A model generated the notes under the pieces. That model was not told the DNA's origin. It did not search any database and saw only the letters and a program-made list of their open reading frames with translations. Below, piece after piece: positions 50,160 to 62,607 of a stretch of DNA of 64,000 nucleotides. Origin of the DNA: Polyodon spathula (lineage: Eukaryota; Chordata; Actinopteri; Acipenseriformes; Polyodontidae). The stretch covers positions 9,671,558 through 9,735,557 of the forward strand of contig NC_054553.1 of the NCBI RefSeq assembly GCF_017654505.1. The letters run 5' to 3'. How positions within the stretch are numbered: the stretch's first letter is position 1; each line of letters opens with the position of its first letter. Made by a program: the position numbers and the translations under genes.

Positions 50160-51395
50160 AAAATTTTCACTGTTGTTAATAACTTTTAAAAGTTTAAAAG
50201 ACTATATTTTTGTAAAGTTAAACGATTGGGAATATTTCATTAAGATGGAAATAACATATTAAATAAAATGGCTGAAAGTGTAAATGCAATTGTTTAACTG
50301 AAAAGAGTGGAACCTGTCAGAATGTTCCCCGTTCCCAATACAGGCTCCTCCACTATCGTTGAAAAAGTGAGCATCTGGAAGCCCAGTCGTTGCTTGTGTT
50401 GCATTTCGCTTTCAGATACATCAGGTTGTTGTCGGAAACCATATATATATTCCCATCACAATCGTGTGTGCTCATGTAATTCGACCACACTTGAGTGACT
50501 TGAAATACTGTACTTCAGTGGAAGGGTCAGCAAAGGTGAGATTTGTTTATTCTTTAATGTAACCTGAGAACTATGTCTTGGTACAGGCAGCAGTGCGATT
50601 TTTAATGTGTGTTAACTTTGACACTGGGGGAGAAGCCATTTAGTCTATCTGGGGATAATTTAATATTTTAGTATTTTCAAATTAAACATAATTCACAAAA
50701 AAAAAAAAAAAAAAAAAAAAAAAACAAAAAAAAAAAACAACAAACAAACAAACAAAAAAACCTTTTAAAACCAGTAACGATTACCCTCAAATCACTTGTG
50801 AGGTTTCATTTATTTATTTATTTGTTTGTTTGTTTTGTATATCTGCCTACAGTATGCCTACTGTATATCAAAAAAACAATCAGCTGTAGTATTGCAGAAG
50901 CTAAATAATTTGGTCAGTTTCAAGTATACTGATCAGGCTATCTACTGATCCTTTCATGTACTTAAATAGAATTTTTTTTTTATAGCATTTGTATACAGAA
51001 TACACAAAGAGCTCATGAAGTAGATAACTACATTGCTAAGAGATGACAGCATGCACCTTATCGCTGTGTATTGGTTTCCAAAAAGCACATGCATGCATTG
51101 ATCATGTTGCTGATAATACCACAAGCAGTATTTATAAGGCATTAGCAGATCAAATACTTTACTTCTACCAGCATGTTTACATAGCACCAGGGACAGTGTG
51201 ATGATGGGGAAATATAATTAAAAACATGTGATAATTTAATTATTTAAAGGAACTGATCACAGCATTACTATACCTAAGTCTCTTCTTGTTAGTAGTATGT
51301 TTATTTTTTTTTTTTAAATAAATCTATTGCAACTAGATTTCTGTACTTGCAATAGTCAACAAAAGGCTAATAAAGCAGTATTAGCTCTATCTATC

Positions 51396-51422
51396 TATCC
51401 ATCCATCCATCCATCCATCCAT
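51396..51422. repeat. (ATCC)n microsatellite
   Basis: A short run of CCAT units preceded by three CTAT units. Confidence 0.95.
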
Positions 51423-54400
51423 ACAAGTAGTGTCCTATCTTTAAGGCAATGTATTTGCCTCTCATAAACCTGCTTGTGTGTGTGGTAAGCTATTTAAATA
51501 GCCTACTTTAATTGTTTTTTCATTTGTTTATTTTTGATGTAGTGTGATTTGAGTGTTCTTATGAACAATATCTTTTTTTTTTTATTTTGCACTATTCATT
51601 TGATCCTCACCACCTCTTTCTTTATACAGAATAATCATTTCAGCCATAATGATAATGATAATGATGATAATAATTATAAAGATGCATACCAAAACTCTCC
51701 TTATACTTAAAATGATCAGTTTAATGTGGCTAATGACCAGCCGTATTTGTTTTGTATATGTGTTATTTTCAGTACTTTAATTTTGTGCATTGAAGCAATG
51801 TCAAAAAAAAAGCAATACCAAAAACTCAAACAAGTAAGCTTGGAAGCTACTTTTGTTGTACTCCATGCATCAGACCTATATCAGTATGGTGGTGTTTTGT
51901 GACGGTAGATGAAAATGGCTTAAAAATGTGGTAACAAAAAACTAAGCTGAAATTCACCTCACGGTTATATAAATGGGAAAGCGCACTTCTGTTAAACCTC
52001 TTCCCTTTCATGAACTGCCTGTTTTGAAACAGAATTCAGCAAGTGGCTTTAGGCTCTGAAGAAAATGTAGTTTTCCATTTAAGTGTTTTATCGGAGGAGG
52101 CGTTCATCAGTCTTTAGGGCTTATATCTGGCTAAGATAATTAGAAAATAAAATATCTTGTTTTTGTAATGTTTTTTTTTCATCTTGCCTTCTAAAGCATT
52201 TTTTTTTAAAAGTCCCGCCCCCCCCCCCCCCCCCCCCCTTACTTGTATAGCTTGCCATAGATGCAGGGATAATTTAAATTCAGTGGAACACTGTCTCCAT
52301 GGATTGGTTTCATACATCACAGCTCTCACAGAATGGAGATCAAAGATATGAACGAGAAGTCTTTTACATAGTGTATATGCCACATCAATCTAGGTTATAT
52401 AAAACTGGCGGCACAGTTATGAGGCACAATCATTCCTGTTCTCTGAATGTGTAAGATATTTCTATTAAAGAGAATAGAGGGTTGGGGAGGAGCCGGGGGA
52501 AGAGGGCAGAGATCCGCTATGCAGGTGAGATTGAGAAATCAGTTTGTGACTTCTCTGTAGAAACAGCGCCATATGGAATAACAGATTTGGACCATAGAGG
52601 GAAGAACACTTCTTTTTTTCAGAGATGCCCCAGGGTAGCTTAGCTTCAAAAGACAACTGTTTTTAACAATGTGTTTATTGTCTGATATGTTACCAAGTGA
52701 AAAACAGAGAAGCCTTCAAACAATTGATTGTGCTTTCTGTAAAAAAAAACAGCTAATATTCTGGCTATTGCTGGGTGTCAGAAAAGGTGCATGTGGGTGT
52801 GTGGTTGAGTTCTAGTCTTTTGATAACCTCCACGGTGAGTCTTGTCTTATAATGCTCTATCAGAAATCTTAGTTTATTTACTTGAAAAATGTTTTATTCT
52901 AGCTGCGCCTCACCGCTGGTATGTGTGCTCACTGAAGACCTGGATTGAGTGGTCTTCAAAGGTGTGCTTTGGCAGCCATTTCGTCTTTGGTTGTATCAGC
53001 GTTCTATCTTTGGCACAGGCTTTATTTATCATATGGAATGAAATGGTCTTCCTGATAGAATGTGTTGCATTTAAGAATCATAACAAAGCTGTTTTAACCA
53101 ATACTGTTTAGCTTTTGTTTAGCTATGTATATAACATTACTTTACATAATATATTGTTTTTAATTTGTTGAGTATGGTATTTATATTTGAAAAAAACAAA
53201 CTCCTCTATTTGCTTGGGATGTGGAGAGACACTTAAATTGCATTTGATGTGATCTAAGCAAATATATTATGTAAATATCATACTGTACCTGTTAGGTGTT
53301 GGATTTGTTACTAGTAAATGCTGTTGCAGTACAGTGACGGCACTGGAAAGGAAAGCCGCCTTTGTAGCTACAGTGCAGTTAAGCCTGAGGCAGCCACACA
53401 GTAAACTTCTACAAGAAGTGTGGTCAGTGTGCCTCAGCCCTGCCCTCTAGGAAATGAAGCGGTACTACACTTATCAATTGATATCCACTACTGAGGGGGT
53501 CTTTGGTATGCCTGGCAACAAAGTTGGGCTAATGTTGTGTTGTGGAAACAATCCACAAGATCTTCAGTTAGACATCAATAAAACTAAGTTGGTAACATAC
53601 CCAAAGGGAATTGACTCACAATGCTTATATCAATTTATTAAGGTACACATTCTCCTGTTTAAACCAGTTTGGGCTTTTAAAGAGCTAAACTGTAGGCACG
53701 GTTGACCCTCCGGTCATTCCTGATTCACAGCACAGCACTTTTGCTTGCAGCTGATAACTAATAATATTATTAATTAATACTGATTAACATAAATTGGTCC
53801 TTTTTGTACTACAGTGTTACCAGTTTCTCTCCACTCTGAAGGAAAACACATTAATTTAAAATCCATATCTACTATGACAAAGCTGATTTAAAACAAATAA
53901 AATAAAATAATAATTTAATAAATTTGCAAACCTACCGGAAAAGCTTATATACCAACAGCAGTTATTATTAATAATCCAAAGGAGGAGGAAAAAACTGACA
54001 AACAATATTTATTCATTTTAGTTTAAATTGAACCCCCCCCCCCTTAAATCTTTAGTAACATGAAATATAACTATATCAATATTGTTAGGGATGGTGACAG
54101 AACAACCTTTATTCTATCCCCTCTCCTGGCTGCATAAATTCTTCCTGTGGACCAATAATTCGAATGAATTTTAAGCCACCAGTCTAGTATATTTTCAATT
54201 ACTTTTGCAAAAATCCCAAAGCAGCACACACTGCTTTACAGTCTTTATTCATCATTGAAGTACTTTGGTTCACACTGATAAGTTCATGGAAACTGCTCCG
54301 TGTACCATTGTCTTTTTCACAGATTTAAGAAGAATCATCCACCTGTCTTTCCTGATGGATCAGTAAGGAAACTGCAAGGTGGTAGATTCTAAACAGGAAT

Positions 54401-55683
54401 TAATGTATCAGTTTTAGTGGGCCTTTCTGTCAGGCTGCCCAGGATCTCCCTTGTTGCTTCAAAGTCGGCATGCACTTGAAGTGCTTAGACACGGGGGTAT
54501 ATTTACATCCCCCTGCTATGAATCCCATGCAACTGACATCCACTCTCTTGGCTAATTGCCTTGTCTCTCTGTGACTCTCTGTAAAGAGATTATAATTTAC
54601 CCTGCTCTGGAATTGCAGTTTGAATCCTTTTCAGTCCTTGCTTGCCTTGCTCAAATGCAGAAGGTCATGAGTTCCCCTTCCACAGCAATATCCCAGATTA
54701 ACAATGACTATTTTTTTTTTTTTTTTGTATTGCCTTTTTTTTTTGCCGGTAATGATGTCATACATAATACAGTTTTATTGGTGGAAACATGCACTGCACT
54801 ATAATATGCTTTTTTCTCGCTTTATCCAAAATTAACAAGCACTGTTCCTGGCATTGCAGGAGCTCAGAATGGGTGCCTTTCTATTTTTCTGTAATTTATG
54901 GCATTTTTCAATGCTTGCGAAAAATAACTTTGGTGATAGAAACCCCTGATATCATATTTCTTATCTGAGGTCAAATGTGCCAAAATCCACAGAGCTTGGT
55001 ATCATTTCTGTTTAGTTCCTCTCTTAAATTTTTGAATCCTGTTAAAAAAAAGGTCGATTTCTAGCTATTAACTTGAGTTGCCGCACTGTCTGAGCTTTGG
55101 AGGTTTGGTTTTTGTTTCACATCACTGATCTGTGATTTATTTTTAGTCTTTTTTTTCAGTGAGCTGAGGCTGTGAAGTGGAAATCACATGTTGTTTTTTT
55201 TTGGTTTGTTTTTTTTTAGTTTCAAATGGATGTTCACTCATTTTCAAGTGGACAAAATTTTTTTTTTTTTTTCTTTTAATAAATGAGCTATGCAACACAT
55301 ACTTTTTAATTATATCCTATGCAAACAAAGGGCCGGACCAAATCAAACCCTGATCACTCTTGTTTATGCGATAATATCGCTAGTATCCATATCGCATTTT
55401 CTTTATCCCGAAATCAATATTAGCCATTTCCAATCCGCGAAAGGGTCAGAGAGAAGTTTCGCAGGAGTAGGAGGGACTGCCGAAAGCAAAGTCAAAACAG
55501 CTGTTGACCAATCCCAAGCCAGTATTTGTGACATTTTTAAGGAGTGGAAACAAGGTGGCAACATGCAAAAAGGCAGACGAAGACAGCCAAGGTAGGAAAA
55601 TAAATAAATAAGTCTGTATTGTACTATTGTTTTGTTTGAATATCAGTTAATGCTATTACATACAACTACTAGGACTAGTATTA

Positions 55684-55688
<5 letters not shown>

Positions 55689-55753
<65 letters not shown>
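55689..55753. repeat. (AAT)n microsatellite
   Basis: A near-perfect AAT run inside family-X copy 2, in the same place as the AAT run in copy 1. Confidence 0.97.
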
Positions 55754-55754
<1 letters not shown>

Positions 55755-55813
55755 AAAATAACATATCTGCTTTTATTTTTATTGTGTAAAATATTGAAAA
55801 ATACGGTCATAGA

Positions 55814-55817
<4 letters not shown>

Positions 55818-55866
<49 letters not shown>

Positions 55867-55888
55867 GCGCGCGTGCGCGCGCGCGTAC
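55818..55888. repeat. (AC)n-(GC)n alternating purine-pyrimidine run
   Basis: An (AC)n run passes into GCGCGCGCGTGCGCGCGCGC, so about 70 bp alternate strictly or nearly so between purine and pyrimidine. Such runs can adopt Z-DNA under negative supercoiling. Confidence 0.95.
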
Positions 55889-56175
55889 ACACTTGGCAAT
55901 TACCTCGTTTCCACGACTTCTGCATGCTTCTGTCACTGTTAAGAAAGCGTGCCACGTTGTTTTCATGATTTTTGTAAAAATCCTTACCGTGCCCTGGCTT
56001 GTGTCAGCATCATGCAGTGCCAGCATCCTCACACCCGACTGGCACGGTGCTGCCCAGAGCCCTGTTATATGAGGTCAGAGGAGTGTCTTGAGGCATGTAC
56101 TGTTTTTTTTTTTTTTTTTTTTTTTCCCCCAAATATTAGGATGTTTAGTGTAATTTTTTTTTACTATTTGCTTAA

Positions 56176-56579
56176 CCCTTAGTGGTCCATTTATTCAGAC
56201 GATTCAGGTCCACTTTATGTTCACACACGTTTATTTTACACATCCTGTTTAAAAGTTTTTTTTTCACAGTAAAACAGGTTTAAAAGGCACTGCATATCAA
56301 CAGGGCACTCAGTACGGCATCTCATGCATACTGATACCTGATCACTCGTTTTATCACCAAACTCCTGAATAATGTGATCCAAGGCATTATTTTATTACTT
56401 TGAGCCCCATTTTTTCAGCTTCTCTCGGCTCATATCGGTCTCACTCGGCCATTAAAAGGTTTTCTCTGCTTTTTTCTGTAGAAAAAATGACTAGAGACCT
56501 GTGCTTGATGTCTTTCGACATTGGACCGGAAAGGAAAATTTGTAATGTCGGACCTGGTCCGACTTAGGACCTCAAAGGG
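56176..56579. mobile_element. piggyBac-type MITE nested in family-X copy 2
   Basis: The ends are CCCTTAGTGGTCC and GGACCTCAAAGGG, a 13-bp inverted repeat with one internal mismatch. TTAA flanks both sides (56172-56175 and 56580-56583), the target duplication of piggyBac-like transposases. Near the right end TCGGACCTGGTCCGA is an inner palindrome. The 404-bp interior has no transposase. The homologous family-X copy at 19534-19537 has a single uninterrupted TTAA with matching flanks (ATTTGC on the left, GCGATAG/GCAATAG on the right), which is the empty site. Confidence 0.9.
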
Positions 56580-56868
56580 TTAATATGCAATAGCGTTGTA
56601 CAAGTTCGAAGTTGTCTATAAAATCCGGTCCTGCGAAAGTCTTGTAATGTGATTTATAGATGGAATTGAGTAGGTTTGATCGGGTGATAGCAAACCACTC
56701 CCTCTTCTCAAGCCATTTGCAGTCAACAAACGATAGGTGCTTTTTGAAGGGCAGAAAGGGCTTGTTTTGGTTCCGCAAGATGTCGCTTGGAATTTTTCTT
56801 GTGTTTTATTACCGCGAATGCTTTCGCGTCCTCGTTCTCTAAGTGCTGTCTTTGATTTGGTTCAGCCC

Positions 56869-57484
56869 AAAGTCTCTAATGGGTTAATCTCTCTGTTGCA
56901 ATGACGTTTAATCACAGTGGGCAAACCAACTGCTCTGACTTGTATGACAAGTGCTTCTGTAATCAAAAAGTCACATATTATAGATGTTTTATAGGGATAA
57001 GTCTCCAAAGCAATGCGCAAGAATATGCTTTCCTTTCTTAAAGGAATCACAAGCAGTTTCCGTTGATAAGAGTAACTTTGTAGACTTTTCATGCCAAATC
57101 AGTGCCATCCTGGCTGCCCATGGTGGCAGTGTTGATCTGTTGATCAGTACATGTATATTTCATTAATACAATATGTTTACGGGAATAATTACACTTTAAC
57201 ATTAGATTTGCATTTAAATAACTGCATTAAACAGCATTACCTAACTGCTCACCAGATTGCAATTTAAGTGCACAGTAACTGCATAATAAATTATATAACT
57301 ATATTTTAAAAGCAATTTAAGATGGATATATTTGCAATGTACAGTAATTGAAGTTAACTAGAATAACAACTGCACTTATTGGGTTAGTTTGAAAAGCAGT
57401 TGTATATAATTACTGGACTCAAATTTACCACAGTTTTCCTGCATTTAAACTGCTGTGTAATGACCTGAGGTATAATATCACCAG
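56869..57484. other. Gene-free spacer
   Basis: About 600 bp between family-X copy 2 and the LINE fragment. No recognisable feature. Confidence 0.45.
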
Positions 57485-58318
57485 TACCGAGGTAATGGTG
57501 TTGAAAGGATTCATGCTACGCAGTGCCCCATCATCGTAGAGAGGGAGCCCTTATCACTGACAAGGCCCTTCAAGTATTTGGGAAGCACAGTCACCAATGA
57601 CTGCGCTCTTGACGTGGAACTGGACAACCACGTCCATAGTGCCTGCTCAGCATTTGGTGGTTTGTGGAAAAGGCTCTGGTCATCCCATGATATCACCTCC
57701 CATACTAAGGTAGAAGTTTATTTGGTAGTGGTTATCTCTCTATATGGGTCAGAGACCTGCTCCAACAGTGGCACTTACGTTCTATCCTAAGTATCCACTG
57801 AACTGAATGGTTGACCAACGATGAGGTACTGGACAGCGCTGGCATGGTGGACATTGAAATGTCCACCATGAGGCAACACCAGTTGCGATGGGCAGGACAC
57901 ATAATGAGGATGCCAGACGATCGCATTCCAAAGCAGATCATGATAGGTGAACTCTACCAAGGCAGCCGTTCAAAGAGTTGTCCTCTCCTTCATTGGAAAG
58001 ATACTCTAAAAGATACATTAAAATGATGTAGTTTTCCTATCCCTGGTTGGCAGGAACTAGCCCAGCAGAGGGCCGGCTGGTGAGAAGCTGTGCGCATGGA
58101 GCTTGGACGGCTGGATGGGGCTCGGCGCCATCATAACATTCTGAAAAGACAAAGACAACATTCTGCTAGGGTTAAAGAACACTCGTCTGCATACCCCTGT
58201 AGCCACTGCGGAATGAACTGTGCTGGTCGGACTGGTTTATTTAGCATTGAACGCTTCTGCATCACAAAGACGCTCTTAAAACCATTAACTCCAAGTCGTT
58301 TCGATAGGCAGCTATAGT
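57485..58318 (+). pseudogene. LINE ORF2 C-terminal fragment (second LINE clade)
   Basis: The C-terminal part of a non-LTR retrotransposon reverse transcriptase polyprotein on the plus strand. FKYLGSTVTND (57569 onward) is the conserved motif after the RT domain, followed by VYLVVVISLYGSETC (about 57715). A frame change is followed by TNDEVLDSAGM, MRQHQLRWAGHIMRMPDDRI and PKQIMIGELYQGSRS (about 57810-57980). Further on are WQELAQQRAGW and a zinc-finger-like YPCSHCGMNCAGRTGLF near 58190. Stop codons and frameshifts separate these blocks. The order matches the 3' half of widespread fish LINEs but differs from the LINE at 33.5-35.5 kb, which has a restriction-like endonuclease motif. No poly-A tail or target duplication is clear. 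Confidence 0.85.
57843..57870. repeat. Perfect 12-bp inverted repeat
   Basis: CATGGTGGACAT is followed by a 4-base loop and then ATGTCCACCATG. It lies inside the LINE coding fragment. Confidence 0.95.
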
Positions 58319-61063
58319 AGTAATGACCTGCCATGTGCCCATAAAGTGCCTGTTTGAGGAGAAGAGGTGATTTTCTGCAGCACATGTTTAATAATAGACA
58401 GGCAGCTTTGTCCATCACATTGTCATGTAAAGTGATCTGTGCTCCTTCATGGCTCTCAGACTCCAGCTTCTGTGAATGAGCAGTTTTTATGCATGGTGGA
58501 TTAAGTAATTGCTCTGTGGCTGAAAATAGCCTAAAGCATAACAGGAATGTAAACAGCTAAGCTGTCATCAAAAGCCTTTAGTATCTCTGCATAGATGGTC
58601 ACCAGTACACAGTTAATCACCCTTTTACTCTGGTTTGAAAATATAGACTGGAAAAGCCTCAGCTTTCACCACAAACAGAGGACAAGGCCCAAACAGTATG
58701 CTGTATAGTACAGTATGTAAGTGTTAGGTAGAAGCTATGTATTTTTAAAAAAGCACATCGTAATACTATAATTGGTTCATACTGCAGTGCTGCTGTGAAA
58801 TTAGCCTCTTTTCCACCCTTGAAGTGACTTTTGTAATATTTTATATGTATCTGAGGGCCTGGGACCAGCCCTGTGCTGTGGTTTCCATCACTTAAAAGGT
58901 GACTGGCCACTTGTGTTTAAAGGTATGTAATGTAGACTAGAATAAAACTGCCACATGGGTTGTACTTCTGTTGAACCTGCTGAAGACAGCACTTGGCCAT
59001 TGAAACTCAATGAGCAATAAAGCAAAATGCAGACCACATGCCGGCCAACAGCATGTGATGGGAATAGATAAGCAAATAGATTTCCGTTGTAGCTAGCAAC
59101 CTGTGATTCCTCTGCTCTCCAATTCAGACACTGAACAGAGTAGCTTTCAACAGTGAGCGTGTGCAGAGGGCTATGTCCAGTTCTGGTCTTGATTAAAGTA
59201 CAGTCTTAATTAGTTTCCCCGTTTTCTGCTAATAAGTTGTTAGCTATTCTTCCAATGTTAAATGTCTGACTTGCAGCAACAATCCCTATAAAAAATGTAA
59301 AACAGCTGTAATTAATGTTAGGAAAATTAACATAGCTGTTGTCATTAGAGTAAAATTTTATTTCTTTTTTTTTTTCTTATAGCTTTTCTGTGGATTTATT
59401 TTACTTAAATAAAGTGTACCTTAGACTCATAAAAGACTGTCCGCAGGTTTAATGGGAGGAAAAGGGGGCATTTGGGCAAAAAAATAATGACATCAACAGA
59501 AAGTTAAGGTTCTTTTACATTGTACCTTTTAGAATTCAAAGCCATTTCCTATGTCCTGTGAATGCTTCAAGGGTACAAAGTACCTCCAGGCTTGCCTACA
59601 ACTAATGGCCTTAATATTGAATGTATTTAAAAGCACATCCTCCCTGATTTTAATGATACAATTTTTCCTCTCTCTCCATTCTCTAAAGAAACCCAAAGGG
59701 TTCCTTTTGCATTCCAGTAAGATTGTTTTATCCTATTAAACAGCTCATGCGTTACTTAAAATAATCCATGGTGGTGCAGTGGAAAGGTTCTTGTCTAGAA
59801 TACTGATTTTTCACCTATGAAACTTGTTTTTGCATCTCTCCAACTGTTATTTAACTGAATCTTGCACCATTTCACTAACAATTGAACTTATCCTTGTACT
59901 CTGTTTACAATGTGCTGCTGAAGGAAAATTACCTTCTCCCAAAAAGTACTTGCTCTGTAAAGTACTACTTTGAAATATTTTGCTGCAGGGAAAGAGCCAC
60001 AGAAGTGTGATTGTTCCAAAAAAGAATGCAGTACCATTAAAGAGTAATTTGGTGGATTGAAAGCATTAATCACAGAGCTGACACATAGTTGCATCATGAT
60101 TTGCTGGTCATTGTCACAACTTCCACCGCAGCCCGATGATGTTTTCCATCATTTGTTATTATAAATTAGTGATGGACATTGGCGACAGTGATAGTTGTGG
60201 AGTAAATCATGTGGCATATCTACCACATTTCAGAGCTCAATGACTAAAAATGTAACTGTGCCGATTATTCCACAAATGACTGATCGCCACATGAGGGTTT
60301 TTCCATGTTTGTTTGAGACAGTGTACTATTTAAGATATTATTTGAACAGCGGGGCACCTTTCTGTATATTTTTGTTTTATTTTAAATGGTGTAACAGGAC
60401 ACTTGGCATCTTTATAATGGCCAGTTTTACTGGTAGAAGAGACTTGACATCTATTGCATAACTCATTGCCCTGCAGCTATTTGTATTAACAGAATTGGAA
60501 TCCCATACCAATGATTAAGAATTGTGCCAGGTTGACTCCAGATGGGGGTTGTACCCACAAGCTCTTTATTAAAAAAATTTGCTGCTTACCATTCAATGTT
60601 ATGCATTAAACTAATATTCAGTTTTCTAATGGTATTTGAAGATTGTGCATCTTAATTTGTATTTAGCTAAAGGTACGTTATTCACAAAAGCCAGTCGTTC
60701 TAACATTGCAACCAAGCTTTTTTTGTAAATACGAAAAATCGTTGTAAAAGACAAAATGATTGACAACCGTGGAATTCTATCTCGAAATACATGAATGAAC
60801 TCATTAAACCCTACAACCACATTAGCACTAAGTGCTGAATCCCATTTTTTTCCCCAAGCTGAGTTATTACATTTGTCCATGTATTTTCATTTCTTTCTTT
60901 AATTATTGTTTTTTTTAATTCAACATTACTCGACTAAATTTTAAACTGTTTCAGTTAGCATGTGTTACTTTGTTTTGTGGTGCATAATGTGTTTAAACTA
61001 AGTTGGCAATCTGCAGGCCATTTAACACTCTCCCACAGGCAATTAAAGACTGAAAAGGTTGAC

Positions 61064-61103
<40 letters not shown>

Positions 61104-61259
61104 ATTTAATTTTTTTTCTAAAATTCAAATTCCAGCCTACTTAATTATGCATTTGTTGAACTTGTATGTGTGCTGTGTTTTTAATATGCAAAGTCTGCTT
61201 TGATTATGTATGAGTGTGTTGTTGTGTTTTATATTGTAAAGTGCTTTGAGATGTGCTAC

Positions 61260-61328
<69 letters not shown>

Positions 61329-62600
61329 GTACTCTAAATAAAAGTACTCTCCAAACTCATCAAATTCCTTTTTCTGTTACTGTCAAACAAAGACAAGGTG
61401 ACAGCAGAAATCAGGATAACGGCTCACCGTTTTAAATCATTCAAGAAGAATGAGAAGCTGCACAGTGTAATAGTAAGGTGTAAAGTCCAAAGTTCTTTTA
61501 GCTTGTAAATCTGTTTTGTATATAAGGATAACAATTAATATAAAATTGTACAGTTTCACGACATTAACATTAAAAAAAAAAAATTCAACTGTGAGCATTT
61601 GTAAATATTTGCATGCTATGACTTTAAATAGCCAACGCCCGGTACACAAAATGTGTGCATAAAGATACTTGATCAAGACCGTACACTACATTATATAAAT
61701 GTATAAATTTTAAATTAATCCAAAATATTTTTTGCTTACATTAAGTGAATAATACTAATCTTGTGTAGAATCAGATGCAAAGCCTGCAAACCTTTGGAGA
61801 TCAAAACTTTGACTCGGGGCTATCTCTTTCTAGCTTACGCTTTAAAACCTTGATCTTATTTCACAACGCCTCGTTTGTAGAAATAGACAAATCAATTGCT
61901 AGTGGCTCGGGCTTCGAACAATAATCGTAGCATTGCACTGGAGAAGTATAGTGCATTTCTTCTTCTAGAGTCTGTACTGGCTTTTCTCTTTGGTCCCACA
62001 CACCAAGCCTTTGGGCCGGCAAGGAGTACTGATTCCAGTCATATAGAACTGGAACAGCGCCTTGATGTGTGCTCCGACGGCCTCCTGGTGTTGGTTCAAT
62101 TAAGTATTTTTTAACTGAATGCAGTCTGCAAACTTTGATGTGTTTAGTGTCTGTGAATTTGAATATTTGTAAGCCACATTTTTCTCATCTCTTCATGTGC
62201 GGGAAATGCAAACTTACCAAAGGATTGTACCATGCTGAAGTGGCAATTAGTGATCACTACCATTTTGTCCTCATCGCTGCTGAAGGAAAGTTTTTCACAG
62301 TTATGCCTGATGTAAAAAAAAATCAAGTGAATGAAAATCAAGTGATAAATCTTTGTATTTCAATACAACAGACAAAATGTAAACAACAGGATTCAAATAC
62401 ACCGCTTACTCGTCGGAAGCTGAGATGCCGAAATAGCTAAAACGTGGCGTCATTAGCTGCAAGTAGCCTATTGTGTCTAACTTGTACTGTAACCACTATA
62501 TATCTGCTTCATACTGTTTACATTTTTTATACAGAAAGGATTTTTGCAAACTTTTTTTAGAGAGCTACAATGGGCTATATATAAAAAGCCCTTTATATTA
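58319..62600. other. Gene-free interval
   Basis: It holds a long A run (61069-61101) and (AAT)n (61260-61328). A CCATGGTGGTGCAGTGG stretch at 59767-59783 resembles the head of fish tRNA-derived SINEs, but no body follows. The region 59530-59720 has the mixed texture of a possible conserved noncoding element. A minus-strand open frame at 62144-62341 is discussed as a finding. Confidence 0.45.
61260..61328. repeat. (AAT)n microsatellite
   Basis: A near-perfect AAT run giving a spurious poly-Asn frame. Confidence 0.97.
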
Positions 62601-62607
62601 TTATTAT

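Larger units (their letters stand above)
48552..55329. other. Gene-free interval, possible first intron
   Basis: If the donor at 48551 is real, this is intron. It holds the CA-repeat hairpin (48713-48832), an (ACAA)n/A-rich tract (49557-49641), (AT)n (50073-50154), an A run (50697-50724), (ATCC)n (51396-51422), a C run (52217-52238) and T runs near 55200-55270. Another donor-like AAAG/GTGAGA at about 50535 could end an alternative exon, but the support is weak. No coding exon is recognisable. Confidence 0.45.
55330..56868. mobile_element. TIR transposon family X, copy 2 (both ends present)
   Basis: The left end GGGCCGGACCAAATCAAA is mirrored by the right end TTTGATTTGGTTCAGCCC with one mismatch in 18 bp. 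AAA lies outside each end and could be a 3-bp target duplication. The element contains (AAT)n, a compound (AC)n-(GC)n run, and a nested TTAA-flanked MITE at 56176-56579. Minus-strand frames shared with copy 1 (MRMLALHDADTSQGTV near 55990-56032 and REWFAITRSN near 56690-56720) may be remains of a transposase, but I do not recognise it and the frames are not continuous. Without the nested insertion it is about 1.13 kb, so it is probably non-autonomous. The superfamily is undetermined. Confidence 0.8.

Noticed and set aside
53454..53705. 83-codon plus-strand frame
   Set aside because: No recognised domain and no clear splice or promoter context. It is likely chance.
59767..59783. SINE-head-like CCATGGTGGTGCAGTGG as a SINE copy
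   Set aside because: Only about 17 bases fit and no B box, body or tail follows.
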